Shown here piece after piece: positions 40,001 to 50,727 of a stretch of DNA of 64,000 nt. The stretch comes from Apteryx mantelli. Its lineage: Eukaryota; Chordata; Aves; Apterygiformes; Apterygidae. Within the stretch, counting starts at the first letter, position 1. Every line of letters begins with the position of its first letter. Position numbers and translations under genes: made by a program. Where the stretch lies: NCBI RefSeq assembly GCF_036417845.1, contig NC_089978.1:88964007-89028006 (forward strand), in the 5' to 3' direction. The notes under the pieces were generated by a model. That model was given only the letters and a program-made list of their open reading frames with translations. It did no database searches and had not been told where the DNA came from.

Positions 40001-40179
40001 GTGAGCTTCACTGGGGGAAGGACACACGGAAAAGTTTGGCACTGTGACTGCATCCGTAATTAAGCAAATGACATTGAAGAACATGTACATCACTATACCC
40101 ATTCACAAGGCATATATATATGCACACATAAATATTTTAACTAAATTACCTTAAGTAAATTTAGCAAAAACGGGAAGAA
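37031..40179. other. Intergenic DNA upstream of MBTPS2
   Basis: AT-rich sequence between the CR1 insertion and the CpG island. No exon, RNA gene or recognisable repeat was seen. Confidence 0.6.
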
Positions 40180-40250
40180 CCGACGGTCACCCGGAGAAGG
40201 CCCGCCTTCCGCCCCGCGCCCGCCCTCAACGGTACCTAGCCCTGGCTAGG

Positions 40251-40260
40251 GGGGCGGGGC
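40251..40260 (+). promoter_or_regulatory. GC box (Sp/KLF-type site)
   Basis: GGGGCGGGGC, a perfect GC box about 340 bp upstream of the MBTPS2 start codon. Confidence 0.6.
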
Positions 40261-40288
40261 TTGACCCCCCGCCCCCTCCGCGGCGCGC

Positions 40289-40300
40289 TGCGCACGCGCA
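40289..40300 (+). promoter_or_regulatory. NRF1-type site 1
   Basis: TGCGCACGCGCA fits the NRF1 consensus YGCGCAYGCGCR. A second copy follows 60 bp downstream. Confidence 0.6.
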
Positions 40301-40348
40301 GCCAGGCTCGGGTCTCGCGGTGGGAGGGGCGCAGCTGCCCCGCCCCGC

Positions 40349-40360
40349 CGCGCACGCGCA
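40349..40360 (+). promoter_or_regulatory. NRF1-type site 2
   Basis: CGCGCACGCGCA, also a match to the NRF1 consensus. The exact 60-bp spacing to site 1 places both on a similar helical face if the repeat is about 10-10.5 bp. Confidence 0.6.
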
Positions 40361-40477
40361 GCGCTCGCTCCCTTCCCTGGCCGTTGGCCCGGTGTCCCCG
40401 TGGTTAACCCCTGCCTCCCCTCCTGGCGCCTGCGCCCCAGTGACAGCGCGTTCCCCTGCCCTCGGTCGAATCCGCGC

Positions 40478-40486
40478 CCGGAAGTG
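40478..40486 (+). promoter_or_regulatory. ETS/GABP-type site
   Basis: CCGGAAGTG, a textbook ETS-family site, 110 bp upstream of the start codon, near the likely transcription start. Confidence 0.55.
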
Positions 40487-40507
40487 TCCGGCCGGACAGT
40501 GCTGCAG

Positions 40508-40600
40508 ATGGAGAAAAGTTCCGGCGCATGTTTAGTTCCGGGGGCTCCTCTGCATGAGACACGGCTGCCGCCGCCGCCGCCTCCTCGGCTGCAACAATGA
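40508..40600 (+). other. Upstream ORF overlapping the MBTPS2 start (ATGA)
   Basis: An ATG at 40508 opens a 30-codon frame (beginning MEKSSGACLV, with a run of six prolines encoded by a CCG-rich triplet stretch) that ends in TGA at 40598-40600. The TGA shares its first two bases with the MBTPS2 ATG at 40597-40599, the ATGA arrangement that can allow termination-reinitiation. Further upstream ATGs lie at 40528 (10-codon frame ending 40557) and 40554 (out of frame, running into exon 1). All matter only if transcription starts above them. Confidence 0.45.
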
Positions 40601-40671
40601 TCCCGATCCCGGTGGTGGTGTGCGTGCTGGGGGGCTGGTGCGCCATCTACCTGGCGGATACGCTGCTTAAG
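40597..40671 (+). CDS. MBTPS2: MBTPS2 exon 1 coding part (residues 1-25)
   Basis: ATG at 40597 has A at position -3, a fair Kozak context. The 25 codons begin MIPIPVVVCVLGGW and form the first transmembrane segment, aligning one to one with the remembered human MIPVSLVVVVVGGW. The exon ends at AAG|GTGAGG, phase 0. The start is fixed by this match; the upstream frames are in other phases or stop before it. Confidence 0.95.
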
Positions 40672-43600
40672 GTGAGGGCTGTAGAGACAGAGCCAAAGGG
40701 GGAGCTCTCGGCCCAGCGCACGCCGGGGCGAGGGCGCAGTTCCACTCCCCGGGGCGGGGGGAAGACACCGACAACCCCACCGGAGAGAGGCCTCCCCTCC
40801 CCGACCGTCCTCCGAAACGCCAGGGCTGACCGAGACCGCGCGCCTGTCCTCTGCCCCTTAGCCCTCCAGGCTGGAGCTGGCGGGGCGCGGCCCTCTCGGA
40901 ATTCAAATTTAACGGCCGGCGCGAGTCTCGGGCCGTTGCGGGCGCCCTTCCCCCGCCCCCGCCGCGGTGCTGACTGTAGGCCCCTGAGGGGCAGCCCGGG
41001 CCCCTCCCGAGGCAGCCGTGGCTGTGGGGCCCGCAGCGGGGCCGGGCCGCCGTACGTCTCCCCACCAAGCCTCGAGTAACTCGGGGACTCTTGTTATTCT
41101 TTGAGCCAGGGCGGGCGTCTGCTGATTTCCCGCTCCTCTGCGGTGGGAGGTGCGATTGACAGGGGTTGTGCCTGCCCCCCTGCGCGCCCCAGGCGGCGCA
41201 GGATCGTTTCCCGAAGGTGGTTCCCCGGGGCAAGTGTCCTGCTCCTCAAAATAAACCTCAGCCGCGGCGTGCGCGGAGGTGGTACTGAGGGGTATTGGGC
41301 TTCCGCTGGAAATGCCTTCCCGCCCATCTACAGAGGCTTGGGGTCTGTAATAAAGGACCAAAGCTGTGAAATGGTAGGGAAGCCTGCTTTTAGTCCACTC
41401 TTAAAATCGTTCTGTGACACTTTAATGTGCTTTCTGACGTTTAAAGTATTCTTACCTTCAAAAAAAAGCAACCTTTAAGTTATAACTTCACTGTTTATGT
41501 GTTTTACACTGATTATTTTTTCTAAAGTTTATGTAAAAACATAACTAATGCACTTTTTTTTTGTATTTCCTTAGCTTTACTGAAAAAATAAGTTGAAAGA
41601 GAGGTCTAAAACTGCTTGTTAAAGGAATAAACTTTGATCTTTAGAGAGTATTATAAGACTCAGCTTTTTCTCGTGATGGAGAAGGGAAGTTTTGAAAGGC
41701 AAATACGTCAGGAAGACATCATTTATTATATTTACGGATGTATTTGTGCATTGCACAAGTTTAAGATTTTTTTTTAATGGAGATTAAGTAGGTATAAGTT
41801 TTTGGAGATGAGTGAAACTGCTAAGTATCCATGCAAAACAGGGTGTATGCTAGTTAAAAAAATATGAGGAAAAATAAGATGAAAGATTCCATCTGTAATT
41901 CTTATTATTTTTTTTTTCAAAGTTAATGTTGCAGTCCAGGAACTGCATTTGTTTCTGCCAAGCAGTTAGGGCTTAGTGATTTCAAAGTGAGAAACATTCA
42001 TTTTTTCACTGCTGTAAGATACAGGAAGAAATATTATCAGGAAAACTGTGTATTTAGAAGATGAAGAAACTTGAACAGTAAGTGGCTCCCCCTGCTGCTA
42101 ATTGTTAGAGAACAAATGTAGCTCAATAGATGATGAGAGCTATTAATTGCCAAGTATTAGTTTGTACAAGATTCATTTAATGGTGTAAATAACAATAAAA
42201 AATCCAATAATATATCTGAAGATTTTTCAGATTTTAGTACACCAAGTCTATATTAGGTATTTGGAGACAAACATGGCTGTTTTGAAACACATTAGAAGAT
42301 TGGCTGAATACAAGAAAAACAAGGTCCTGAATATGGTGAGACACACCAAAAGTCACCAGAAACGTCGGTTAACAGGCTGGAGGGGGTTGACGGTAACCTT
42401 GTGTCTAATGAAAAATCTTATTACTATAAAGCTGTACCTGAATTTATGTAGTAGTGTTATGCTGAGACCCATTCATATCTCTCAGATTCCAGAGCTCTAT
42501 TTCAGGATTAGACCTAAAAATCATTAACTTTTATAAGTAAGAATAGCTGCTACTTTTCTTGTTAGAACCTCTAGTAGAGTTCAGCAGCAGCAAAGGAAAA
42601 AAAAAAAGCAGATTGTTTAGAGGCGACTTAGATTTATTATGAAGAAGAAAGAGGAATGCTACAGCAAGCACGAGAGTACGGGAGTTAAAATTTAACTTTG
42701 ATATTTTAATCAGAAATTGACAAATTTTATTAGTCGTTAGGAAATATGTGGGAGTTATTGGGTTTCAGTGAACTTATTGGTAGATCAGATATGTGTACAT
42801 CTCAATGATAAGTTCTGTTATGAACATTACAGCCAAAATAGAATTTGGATTAAATAACAAGATTTATGTGATTGGGATACTCAGGCATGTTTGTTTTATT
42901 GCTAGTGCTGTAAGTGTCCCATCACGTTCATAACCCTAGCTTGCGAGCAACTGGGCAAAGGACAGTCCCTACTTGGACCTCAAATAGCTTATAATTTAAA
43001 TACACCAAAAAAACATATGGAGCATGAGTGAAAAATAATGCAGGAGTACTTTTCCATGTATAATCCTGTTAATATTCTTGGCAAGAGAAGGATTCATGCT
43101 GTTAATGTTGCAGTTGATGTTTTAAGGTCTCTTTTGTTGCTCTTCATTGACACATTGGCATGAAAGTTTCCCAATTAAGCTCGGATCCTGCAAAGTGGAA
43201 TCATTCAGGCAGACTCCCAGATTCCTGCTCCCCAACATCCTAAATCACCCCATTTCATTCTTCCTGAAGGATCAGGAAATGTGAAAATGGTAGAAGATTG
43301 TCCCTCCTCCTGCTATCAGCAATAAAAGAGGCATTAGACACATTCAGTCAAGGTTAGTCTTCAGCTTTCAAGGTCAGAAAGCTGAAATAGTTGAGAGCTC
43401 TTGAACAGACTTTGTCAGCACACAAGAATGTTAAAGGACTCCTGTTTGCTGACAGCTATTTACAGAGCTCTTGTAAACGTATTTAGCATACGTTCATCAT
43501 TTTGAGGGCTTGCATAAATAAAAAAAGATACTGCTTTTATAGTAAAGTTAACATAACAAAGATCATTTAAAGCTTAAGTTAGAGAAGCAGAGCCAAAGCC

Positions 43601-45836
43601 TCTGTGAAGGAAACATGAAATGAAACATAAGGTACATATAATTAGGGCATGAGGGTGCACATGCTGATGTTGGGATCAGGACAGTGGGAATAAAAGTTTG
43701 TATAAAGCCTTTTAATATATCTTGCAAAGGGATAGAGTCATTTAGTTCTTTAAATGATTTAGTGATTATTCTTTATGAATAGTGTTTACACAACTTGTGA
43801 GGAAAACCCAAAAGGAAAATTCATTTTGGTGCCTTTTGATATATTTTTTTCCATTTGGCAAATGTATTGATCAGTAATTCCATATTTCTCATGAAAAACT
43901 TATTATTTGTTTATGCTACACTAGTAGAGTGGGGCTGTCATGTAGTTGGAAAATGTGGTGACACAGGATGAATATGTGGATTTTCTCAGAAAAAACGGTT
44001 GATTTTTTGCATGTGATAAAAGGAACAGATATTTTGGAAATACCAAATTTATATTTTCAGTTGGCTTTATTATAATCATATGTGGTTGTTTTTTGAATCA
44101 GAATAGAATGTGTGTGTTTACTAAATTCTCAAAAAACAATTTCTAATGTCAGATATACTTAATGTCACATGTATTTTTGTTCTTTTCTCGTAAATTATGT
44201 GAGGAGGTTTTTTTTGTTTTTCTGGCGTATGTATTATTTGTAGAAGGGTAATCATCTTCATGATCTTTGCTGTTAAAGTTAGGTTAGCAAATGCTGATCT
44301 GGTTGTGGACATTAAGCTTAGTGATGTCATAGGGAATGACTAGCGTTGACTAAGGAATACATTATGATGGAAGTTTCTACAGGTGTTCTTCAGCTGCCTG
44401 AACAAAAATGTGACTCAAGTCAGTAGGTTGAAGAAGGAAATTACACAAACGTATGGGTAGAAAGGATAAAATAGTGTAATGAATGAATAAATAAATGATA
44501 ATCTGAGTAAATGGGTCTCATTTTCTGGAAGACTGTTACTTGAAATAAATTTTTAGTATGTTCACATTTTAATTAATTTAACTAAATGTGAAAAACTGTA
44601 AGTATAGTTGTCCAAGAAGATATTCTTACCCCCTCACATCATAAAAGGACAGCAGGAATGCAAGGAACATAGCAAGTTCTAAATTTGTTTAAAGAACTAT
44701 AAAAGATAGCCAGAAACTTCTGAAATTCTGTTGGGGGGCGGAGGGGAGCTCGTTGTGAATTACACATTCCTGATTTCTTCAGTAGATGCTGCTGCTCATA
44801 GGGAAATTCAGGAGCAGCGCTATAGTCTAGAGAGCTGTGAAGACTTGTCTGGATTATGTCAGAGACACCCATGCCTTGGAGCAGCCTGAAGTCAGAAGGG
44901 TTTGAGTGTGGCTCAAAGCTCTGATGCACTTTTCCTGAGTTACAAGTTCCTCTTTCACCTCTAAGGGAATCTTTCTCTTGGTTGGGTCTCTGATAATGGC
45001 TTCCATGAAGCAGGCTGAGTAAAGCCCCCTGAGAAGACCAGCACATAATATAAAGCAACAGTTGCAAAACTCCTTCTTTTGATCTGTAATATCAAATAAT
45101 GTTGCAGTTAAATATTAATTACGTAGTTTACAGATCATATTTACCATAATGGCAAATATAAAGAGAAATCTTTGGAACTACTAGGAAGGCATTGCTGCAG
45201 CGTCTTGAAATACCAGAAAATTATCATAGTGAAATTGCTGTTGCAATATAGATTGATTATTTTAAAGCCCTTCTGGCTTTTTGTTAGTATGATCAAATAT
45301 TTCAGTCTCTTTAATCATAGTCGCTGGGTTTGAAAAAGAGAGCTCATTTTTACCCTTACTAAAAAAAAAAAAAAAATCCTAGATCCACATCTCACCAATA
45401 TAAGAAACAAGTTTTTCTGTTTAAACCAAAATAAACTTTTTCTTTATTGTAGTTTTAAAAATATTTACTAGAAATTAGTTGCACATGGAGAAAATAACAT
45501 AAACAGTTCATTCTGTAGCCTTCTAAACAGGCAGTTAAAATCTGCTGATAGTGATTTCACACTAGGAAACATTATATAAGATCTTGTTTGCCAAGTAACG
45601 CTGGATACCTGATCTCTTTCACAGTCCTATAACTGCTGTGATTTGCATCACAAGAGTGGGATAACCTTTTAGTATTATATGTCACACATATATGCCAAAA
45701 TATAAGAAATGTGCAGGACTTTTACCTGAAGTTACACATCCCTTTTTATCTAAACTGATCACATTTACTGCTTGTTCACATAATGTAAAATCTTCCTGAA
45801 ATTTTTGGGTTAAACTAATTTTCCACTGTTTTGCAG
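40672..45836 (+). other. MBTPS2: MBTPS2 intron 1
   Basis: 5165 bp. The first 600 bp belong to the CpG island; the rest is AT-rich, with an A run at about 45361-45376. Small open frames (for example 88 codons at 42261) show no family motifs. No other gene seen. Confidence 0.85.
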
Positions 45837-45985
45837 TCATCCAGCTCTTTGAAAGCATCTTATGAAGACTGGCTGCTGACATATGGCTTGAGTGTCTCTC
45901 CTTTTCACATGCGATGGCAAACTGCTCTCTTCAACCGCCAGTTCTACAACTGGGGGCGATGGAAACCCAGATTTCTTTATCTATG
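45837..45985 (+). CDS. MBTPS2: MBTPS2 exon 2 (residues 26-74)
   Basis: 149 nt, acceptor TTTTGCAG, donor TATG|GTATAA. It encodes [12 protein letters not shown], then [14 protein letters not shown] and [14 protein letters not shown], a luminal or cytosolic loop between the first two membrane segments that is strongly conserved in S2P (the human block is SPFHIRWQTAVFNR). The last two bases TG join the first G of exon 3 to make Trp75, as in the human protein. Confidence 0.95.
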
Positions 45986-47623
45986 GTATAAATCCAGGAA
46001 AATTCTTCTGTCAAATACAGAGGTCGTATTTATCTTTATGTCTGTGCCTTTTGGCCTTAAAAGTACAGTGGATAGACATGGTTATTTCGATAGGTTAACA
46101 AAAAAACCAAACAGGTATGGCTGCCATAACTATTCTGTTCCAGGATAAGTTTTTCCTCTTTGCTAAAAAATACATAGCTCTAATATAGGTTACATACTGT
46201 GATGCTATAAACACTATAAAGCTGTATTTTTGCCTATAGTTCGAACTATATGTTGTTCTTAAGCATATAGCTATTAGCATGTAACACTGCATACAGATGT
46301 AGACCTGAAAGCAGCTTCTGATATCTCCAGTCTATCCATCACTGTACACAGTTCTCCCTGATCACTAGAGTTTACAAGCTATTCAAAGATAGATGTCTCT
46401 GTTGTCAATCGTCTCCCAGGCCTTCCTTCCCCTGCTAAGACTTCATAGACTGCTGGTATGGGTAAAAAAGCAGGGTGGTTATGTGAATGCTTCTGGACTG
46501 ATTTAGAAATTTATTGCTGAATTGCCTTCCTAGTGTTACTTTATACCCACTCTGAAAATAAAAATGAGTAAGGCTTGAATTTCTTTTCATTTCCTGTATT
46601 GTTACCCTCAGTGAGATAGGAATGAAAGTCTGCTTCATATTGGTTCCTCTAGTATGTCATGATTGTATTTCAGTTTGAAATAGTTCAGTATCAATCACAA
46701 TTTTTTAATGTGCATAATTTATTCTAGTGTAATGTTTCCATGAATCTCCTTAATTAACATTACAAGTACATGCCGCTTAAAATAAATTTGCTAATTCCCA
46801 GTGAGTTTCATTATGGATGGTAAAAGAAAAATTATGCTATTATGAGAGGGACTGCTAGTGAGCGAAAGTGTTTTAGGCAGAAAATAAACTTTACCACATC
46901 CTCACTATTGGATAGTGTAAAATAATAATGACTAATAAAAATTATCCATTAGGTGGACTGATGTAAATTGAAATGATTTTCAATGCTCATTTTAATCAAA
47001 GATAAATTGATGAGAATAAAAATCTGTTTGAACTAGTTGATTTTAATCTGGTTTTGCATTTGTACCTTTCAGTCTTTCTTCTTTAAAGAGGTTGAATCTC
47101 ATTTAGTGTTCTTAAGCACTTTTTATGCTTGGTCAGGAAGATGCATGATTTATTGAATAAGCTTTTATAAATATCTATGCTACCCCATAATTTGATTCAG
47201 ATTCCTAAATTTGCAATAGTATGGTGCAGCATGGTAAATTATACATTCCTTACTCTGTTATGTTTTTATTCATAACTAGTGGCAAGTCACATTTATTGGG
47301 TAACTGAATAAAATTTAGAATACATAAAAACAGTGTATAAATGTTTGAAAATATATCAGGATGTGGTGCTGGATGTAAAACATTTGTTAAACAGGGGAAA
47401 TAGTATATGTTATTAGTGAATTAATTAATCAGTTTCCTTTAGCTGATATTTTTCTACTGGATTGTTGATACACAAATGGTAGTATACCAGGCAAGAGCAG
47501 AATGACCAGGTAAGTTTTGCTCTCTAAGTTTGGTGTGCTAAGTAAGTTAGAGCAGTTAAATGTCCTGAGAATATACCTTATATTCCAATGGCACATTGCT
47601 GAACTACTTACTTTTCTTTGTAG
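45986..47623 (+). other. MBTPS2: MBTPS2 intron 2
   Basis: 1638 bp of AT-rich sequence, GTATAA donor and CTTTGTAG acceptor. No features recognised. Confidence 0.85.
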
Positions 47624-47762
47624 GTTCAGCATAGGAATGGTGTTTGGTATAGTTGCCATGTTTGGATCTGTTATTCTTCTTGGAAAAACACTGATGCAAA
47701 CACTGACACAGATGCTAACTGAGGCTCCAAAAGCCCAGAATGACCGTATGCTGCAAGTTGTG
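47624..47762 (+). CDS. MBTPS2: MBTPS2 exon 3 (residues 75-121), without the mammalian poly-Ser tract
   Basis: 139 nt, acceptor TTTGTAG, donor GTG|GTAAGT. It encodes the second membrane segment ([20 protein letters not shown]) and the conserved [11 protein letters not shown], then a short hydrophilic linker ([10 protein letters not shown]) leading to MLQVV. In the human protein this linker carries a long serine run of more than 20 residues; here it is absent, making the protein about 25 residues shorter at this point, which agrees with the zinc motif at 146-150 here against 171-175 in human. Confidence 0.95.
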
Positions 47763-48339
47763 GTAAGTGTTCTTTCGTCAGGTCTTCATTTGGGAACTGT
47801 GAACTGATCTAAACCAGCTTCTTAATGGGGTATGGTAGCTAATGTGATACTTAAATCCTTCCATGCAAAAATAACCTAACTCGTGATACTCATTCACATA
47901 AAAATTTGCAGCTTGTTATCAGCCTTAAAAATGGGAAGCGGAGGTAGTGTAGAAAAGAAGGGAAGGAAAAAAAGGAAGGCAAACGTGGAAGAGTTTATAT
48001 TAAAAATTCTCAGGAGTGAAAAACAGCTAGTAATTTTGAAAAGCCAAAAATTATCACAGTAGTAAGAATATCAGCTGTGCAATTTAGAGGCACTGCCAGT
48101 CTAGAAGTTTGCAAAACAAATCCATAATCCACAAGAAGAGAAGAGTTCGCTTTCATTTATTATGATGCAGAACATCATCAGTGGAAAAGGAAGGAAACAA
48201 ACAGCTTTGTGTGATAGTGGAAGGTAAAGATTCATTAGTAGGGAGATGGCATATTTTTGGATCGCTCAAGGTTCTCTGCCTAATTTGCAGTGTGAAAAGG
48301 AAAGTTCTGTTTCTGTCAGCAGCTGGTCACAGGGTGATA

Positions 48340-50655
48340 CAGGCATACCTCGGAGATATTGCAGGTTTGGTTCCAGACCACCGCAATAAAGCGAATGTCG
48401 CAATAAAGTGAGTCACACACATTTTTTAGGTTTCCCAGTGCATATGAAAGTTATGTTTATGCTATACTGTGGTCTATTAAGTGTGCAATAGCATTATGTC
48501 TAAAAAAAAAATGTATATACCTTAATTAAAAAATACTTTATTGCTAAAAAATGCTAACCATCACCTGATCCTTCAGTGAGTTGTAATCTTTTTGCTGATG
48601 GAGGGTCTTGCCTCAGTGTTGATGGCTGCTGACTGATCAGGGTGGTGGTTGCTGAAAGTTGGGGTGACTGTGGCAATTTCTTAAAATAAGACAGCAATGA
48701 AGTTTGCTGCATCGATTGACTCTTCCTTTCACGAAGGATTTCTCTGTAACATGTGATGCTGTTTGATAGCATTTTACCCACAATGGAACTTCTTTCAAAA
48801 CTGAAGTCAACCATCTCAAACCCTGCCGCTGCTCTATCAACTAAGTTTATATAATATTCTAAATCCTTTGTTGTCATTTCAATAATGTTCTTCACCAGGA
48901 GTAGAGTCTATCTCAAGAAACCCCTTTCTTTGCTCATCCATAAGAAGCAACTCCTTATCCATTAAAGTTTTATCATGAGATTGCAGCAATTCAGTCACAT
49001 CTTCAGGCTCCACTTCTAATTCTAGTTCTCTTGCTATTTCCACCACATCTCCAGTTACTTCCTCCACTGAAGTCTTGAGCCCCTCAAAGTCATCCATGAG
49101 GGTTGGAATCAACTTCTTCCAAACCCCTGTTGATGCTGGTATTTTGACCTCCCCCCATGAATCACAAATGTTCTTAATGGCATCTAGAATGGTGAATTCT
49201 TTCTAGAAGGTTTTCAATTTACTTTGCCCAGATCCGTCAGAGGAATCACTGTCTATGGCAGCTACAGCCTTACAAAATGGCTTTCAAGTCTTATTATTTA
49301 AGAAATACGAAATTACTCCTTCATCCATGGGCTGCAGAATGGATGTTGTGTTAGCAGGCGTGAAAACAACATTAATCTCGTTGTACATCTCCATCAGAAC
49401 TCTTGGGTGACCAGGTGCATTGTCAGTGAGCAGTAATGCTTTGAAAGGAATCTTTTTTTCTGAGCAGTAGGTCTCAACAGTGGGCTTAAAATATTCAGTA
49501 AACCATGTTGTAAATAGATGTGCTGTCATCCAGGCTTTGTTGTAGAGTAGACTGAGCATAATTCTTAAGGGCCCTAGGATTTTCGGAATGGTAAATGAGC
49601 ATTGGCTTCAACTTCAAGTCACCAGCTGCATTAGCCCCTAACAAGAGAGTCAGCCTGTCCTTGAAGCTTTGAAGCCAGGCATTGACTTCTCCTCTCTAGC
49701 TATGAAAGTCCTAGACGGCATCTTCTTCCAATAGAAGGCTGTTTCGTCTACATTGAAAATCTGTTGTTTAGTGTAGCCACCTTCATCAATTCTCTTAGCT
49801 AGATCTTCTGGGTAACTTGCTGCAGCTTCTACATCAGCACTTGCTGCTTCACCTTGCACTTTCATGTTATGGAGACGGCTTCTTTCCTGAACCAACCTCT
49901 GCTAGCTTCAAACTTTCTTCTGCAGCTTCCTCACCTCTCTCAGCTTTCACAGAATAGAAGAGAGTTAGGGCCTTGCTCTGCATTAGGCTTTGGCTTACAG
50001 GAATGTTGTGGCTGGTTTGATCTTCTATCCAGACCACTAAAACTTTCTCCATATCAACAATAAGGCTGTTTCGCTTTCTTAGCATTCGTGTGTTCACTGG
50101 AGTAGCACTTTGAATTTCCTTCAAGAGCTTTTCCTTTGCCTTCACAACTTGGCTAACTGTTCAGTGCAAGAGGCCTTGCTTTTGGCCTCTCTCAGCTTTC
50201 GACATGCCTTCCTCACTAAGCTTCATCGTTCCTAGCTTTTGATTTAAAGTGAGAGACGTGTGACTCTTCCTTTCACTTGAACACTTAGAGGCCGTTGTAG
50301 GGTTATTAATTGGCCTAATGTCAATATTGTTCTGTCTCAGGGAATAGGGAGGCCTGTGGAGAGGGAGAGAGAGATGGGGGAACGGCCGGTCAGTGGAGCA
50401 GTCAGCACACACACAACGTTTATCGATTAAATATGCTGTCTTCTATGGGTGTGGGTTGTGGCGCCCCAAAACAATTACAAGAGTAACATCAAAGATCACT
50501 GATCACGGATCACCATAACAGATACAATAATAATGCAAAAGTTTGAAATACTGTGAGAATTACCAAAACGTGACACAGAGGCAGGAAGTGAGCACATGCT
50601 GTTGGAAAAATGGCGCCGACAGACTTGCTCAACGCAGGGTTGCCACAAACCTTCA

Positions 50656-50686
<31 letters not shown>

Positions 50687-50727
50687 GCAGCAATATCTGC
50701 GAAGTGCAATAAAGCGAGGTATGCCTG
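48340..50727 (-). mobile_element. Near-complete Tigger1-like (pogo/Tc1-mariner) DNA transposon
   Basis: 2388 bp, terminal inverted repeats starting CAGGCATACCTCG at both ends, bordered by TA target duplications (48338-48339 and 50728-50729). The length is close to the roughly 2.4 kb I remember for Tigger1, and the transposase on the minus strand closely follows the Tigger1 protein. It lies in MBTPS2 intron 3, opposite to the direction of transcription. A 25-base A run at 50662-50686 lies just inside the right end, where the short copy at 20010-20342 has only seven A. Frameshifts and stops break the transposase, so the copy is dead. Tigger1 is known to me from placental mammals, which makes its presence in a bird-like sequence notable. 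Confidence 0.95.
48554..50295 (-). pseudogene. Broken Tigger transposase
   Basis: Read from 50295 down. The position of the expected start shows ACG before GCC-TCT-AAG (ASKCSSERKS), so the ATG seems lost. In order: a helix-turn-helix region (LNQKL, KLSEEGMSKAE), a CENP-B-like DNA-binding part ([18 protein letters not shown]), then the DDE-type domain. The catalytic acidic residues are still readable: D in NVDETAFYW (49746-49748), D in TDNAPGHP (49422-49424) and D in QPMDEGV (49323-49325). The tail contains [13 protein letters not shown] and [12 protein letters not shown], stopping at TAG 48556-48554. The frame shifts at least between 50161 and 50145, near 49890, near 49650, between 49559 and 49590, near 49270 and near 48890. 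Confidence 0.9.

Larger units (their letters stand above)
40180..41290 (+). promoter_or_regulatory. MBTPS2: CpG island and promoter of MBTPS2
   Basis: A sharp switch from AT-rich to very GC- and CpG-rich DNA at about 40180, lasting through exon 1 into intron 1 to about 41290. There is no clear TATA box. GC boxes (GGGGCGGGGC at 40251-40260), two NRF1-type palindromes and an ETS site lie upstream of the start codon, the usual make-up of a housekeeping promoter. The transcription start was not mapped; it probably lies between about 40300 and 40500. Long open frames on both strands inside the island are a by-product of low stop-codon frequency in GC-rich DNA. Confidence 0.9.

Noticed and set aside
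40667-41361. Long open frames on the minus strand (188 and 150 codons) and a 160-codon plus-strand frame through exon 1
   Set aside because: They lie in the CpG island, where stop codons are rare, and show low-complexity Gly/Arg/Pro/Ala composition without motifs. The plus-strand frame is MBTPS2 exon 1 read on into its intron.
42261-42527. 88-codon open frame in MBTPS2 intron 1
   Set aside because: No similarity to any family I know and no flanking splice signals; chance frame in AT-rich DNA.
48340-50727. Tigger sequence as mammalian contamination
   Set aside because: It is flanked by TA duplications within MBTPS2 intron sequence, and an independent decayed copy sits in SMPX; contamination would not create integrated copies with separate decay.
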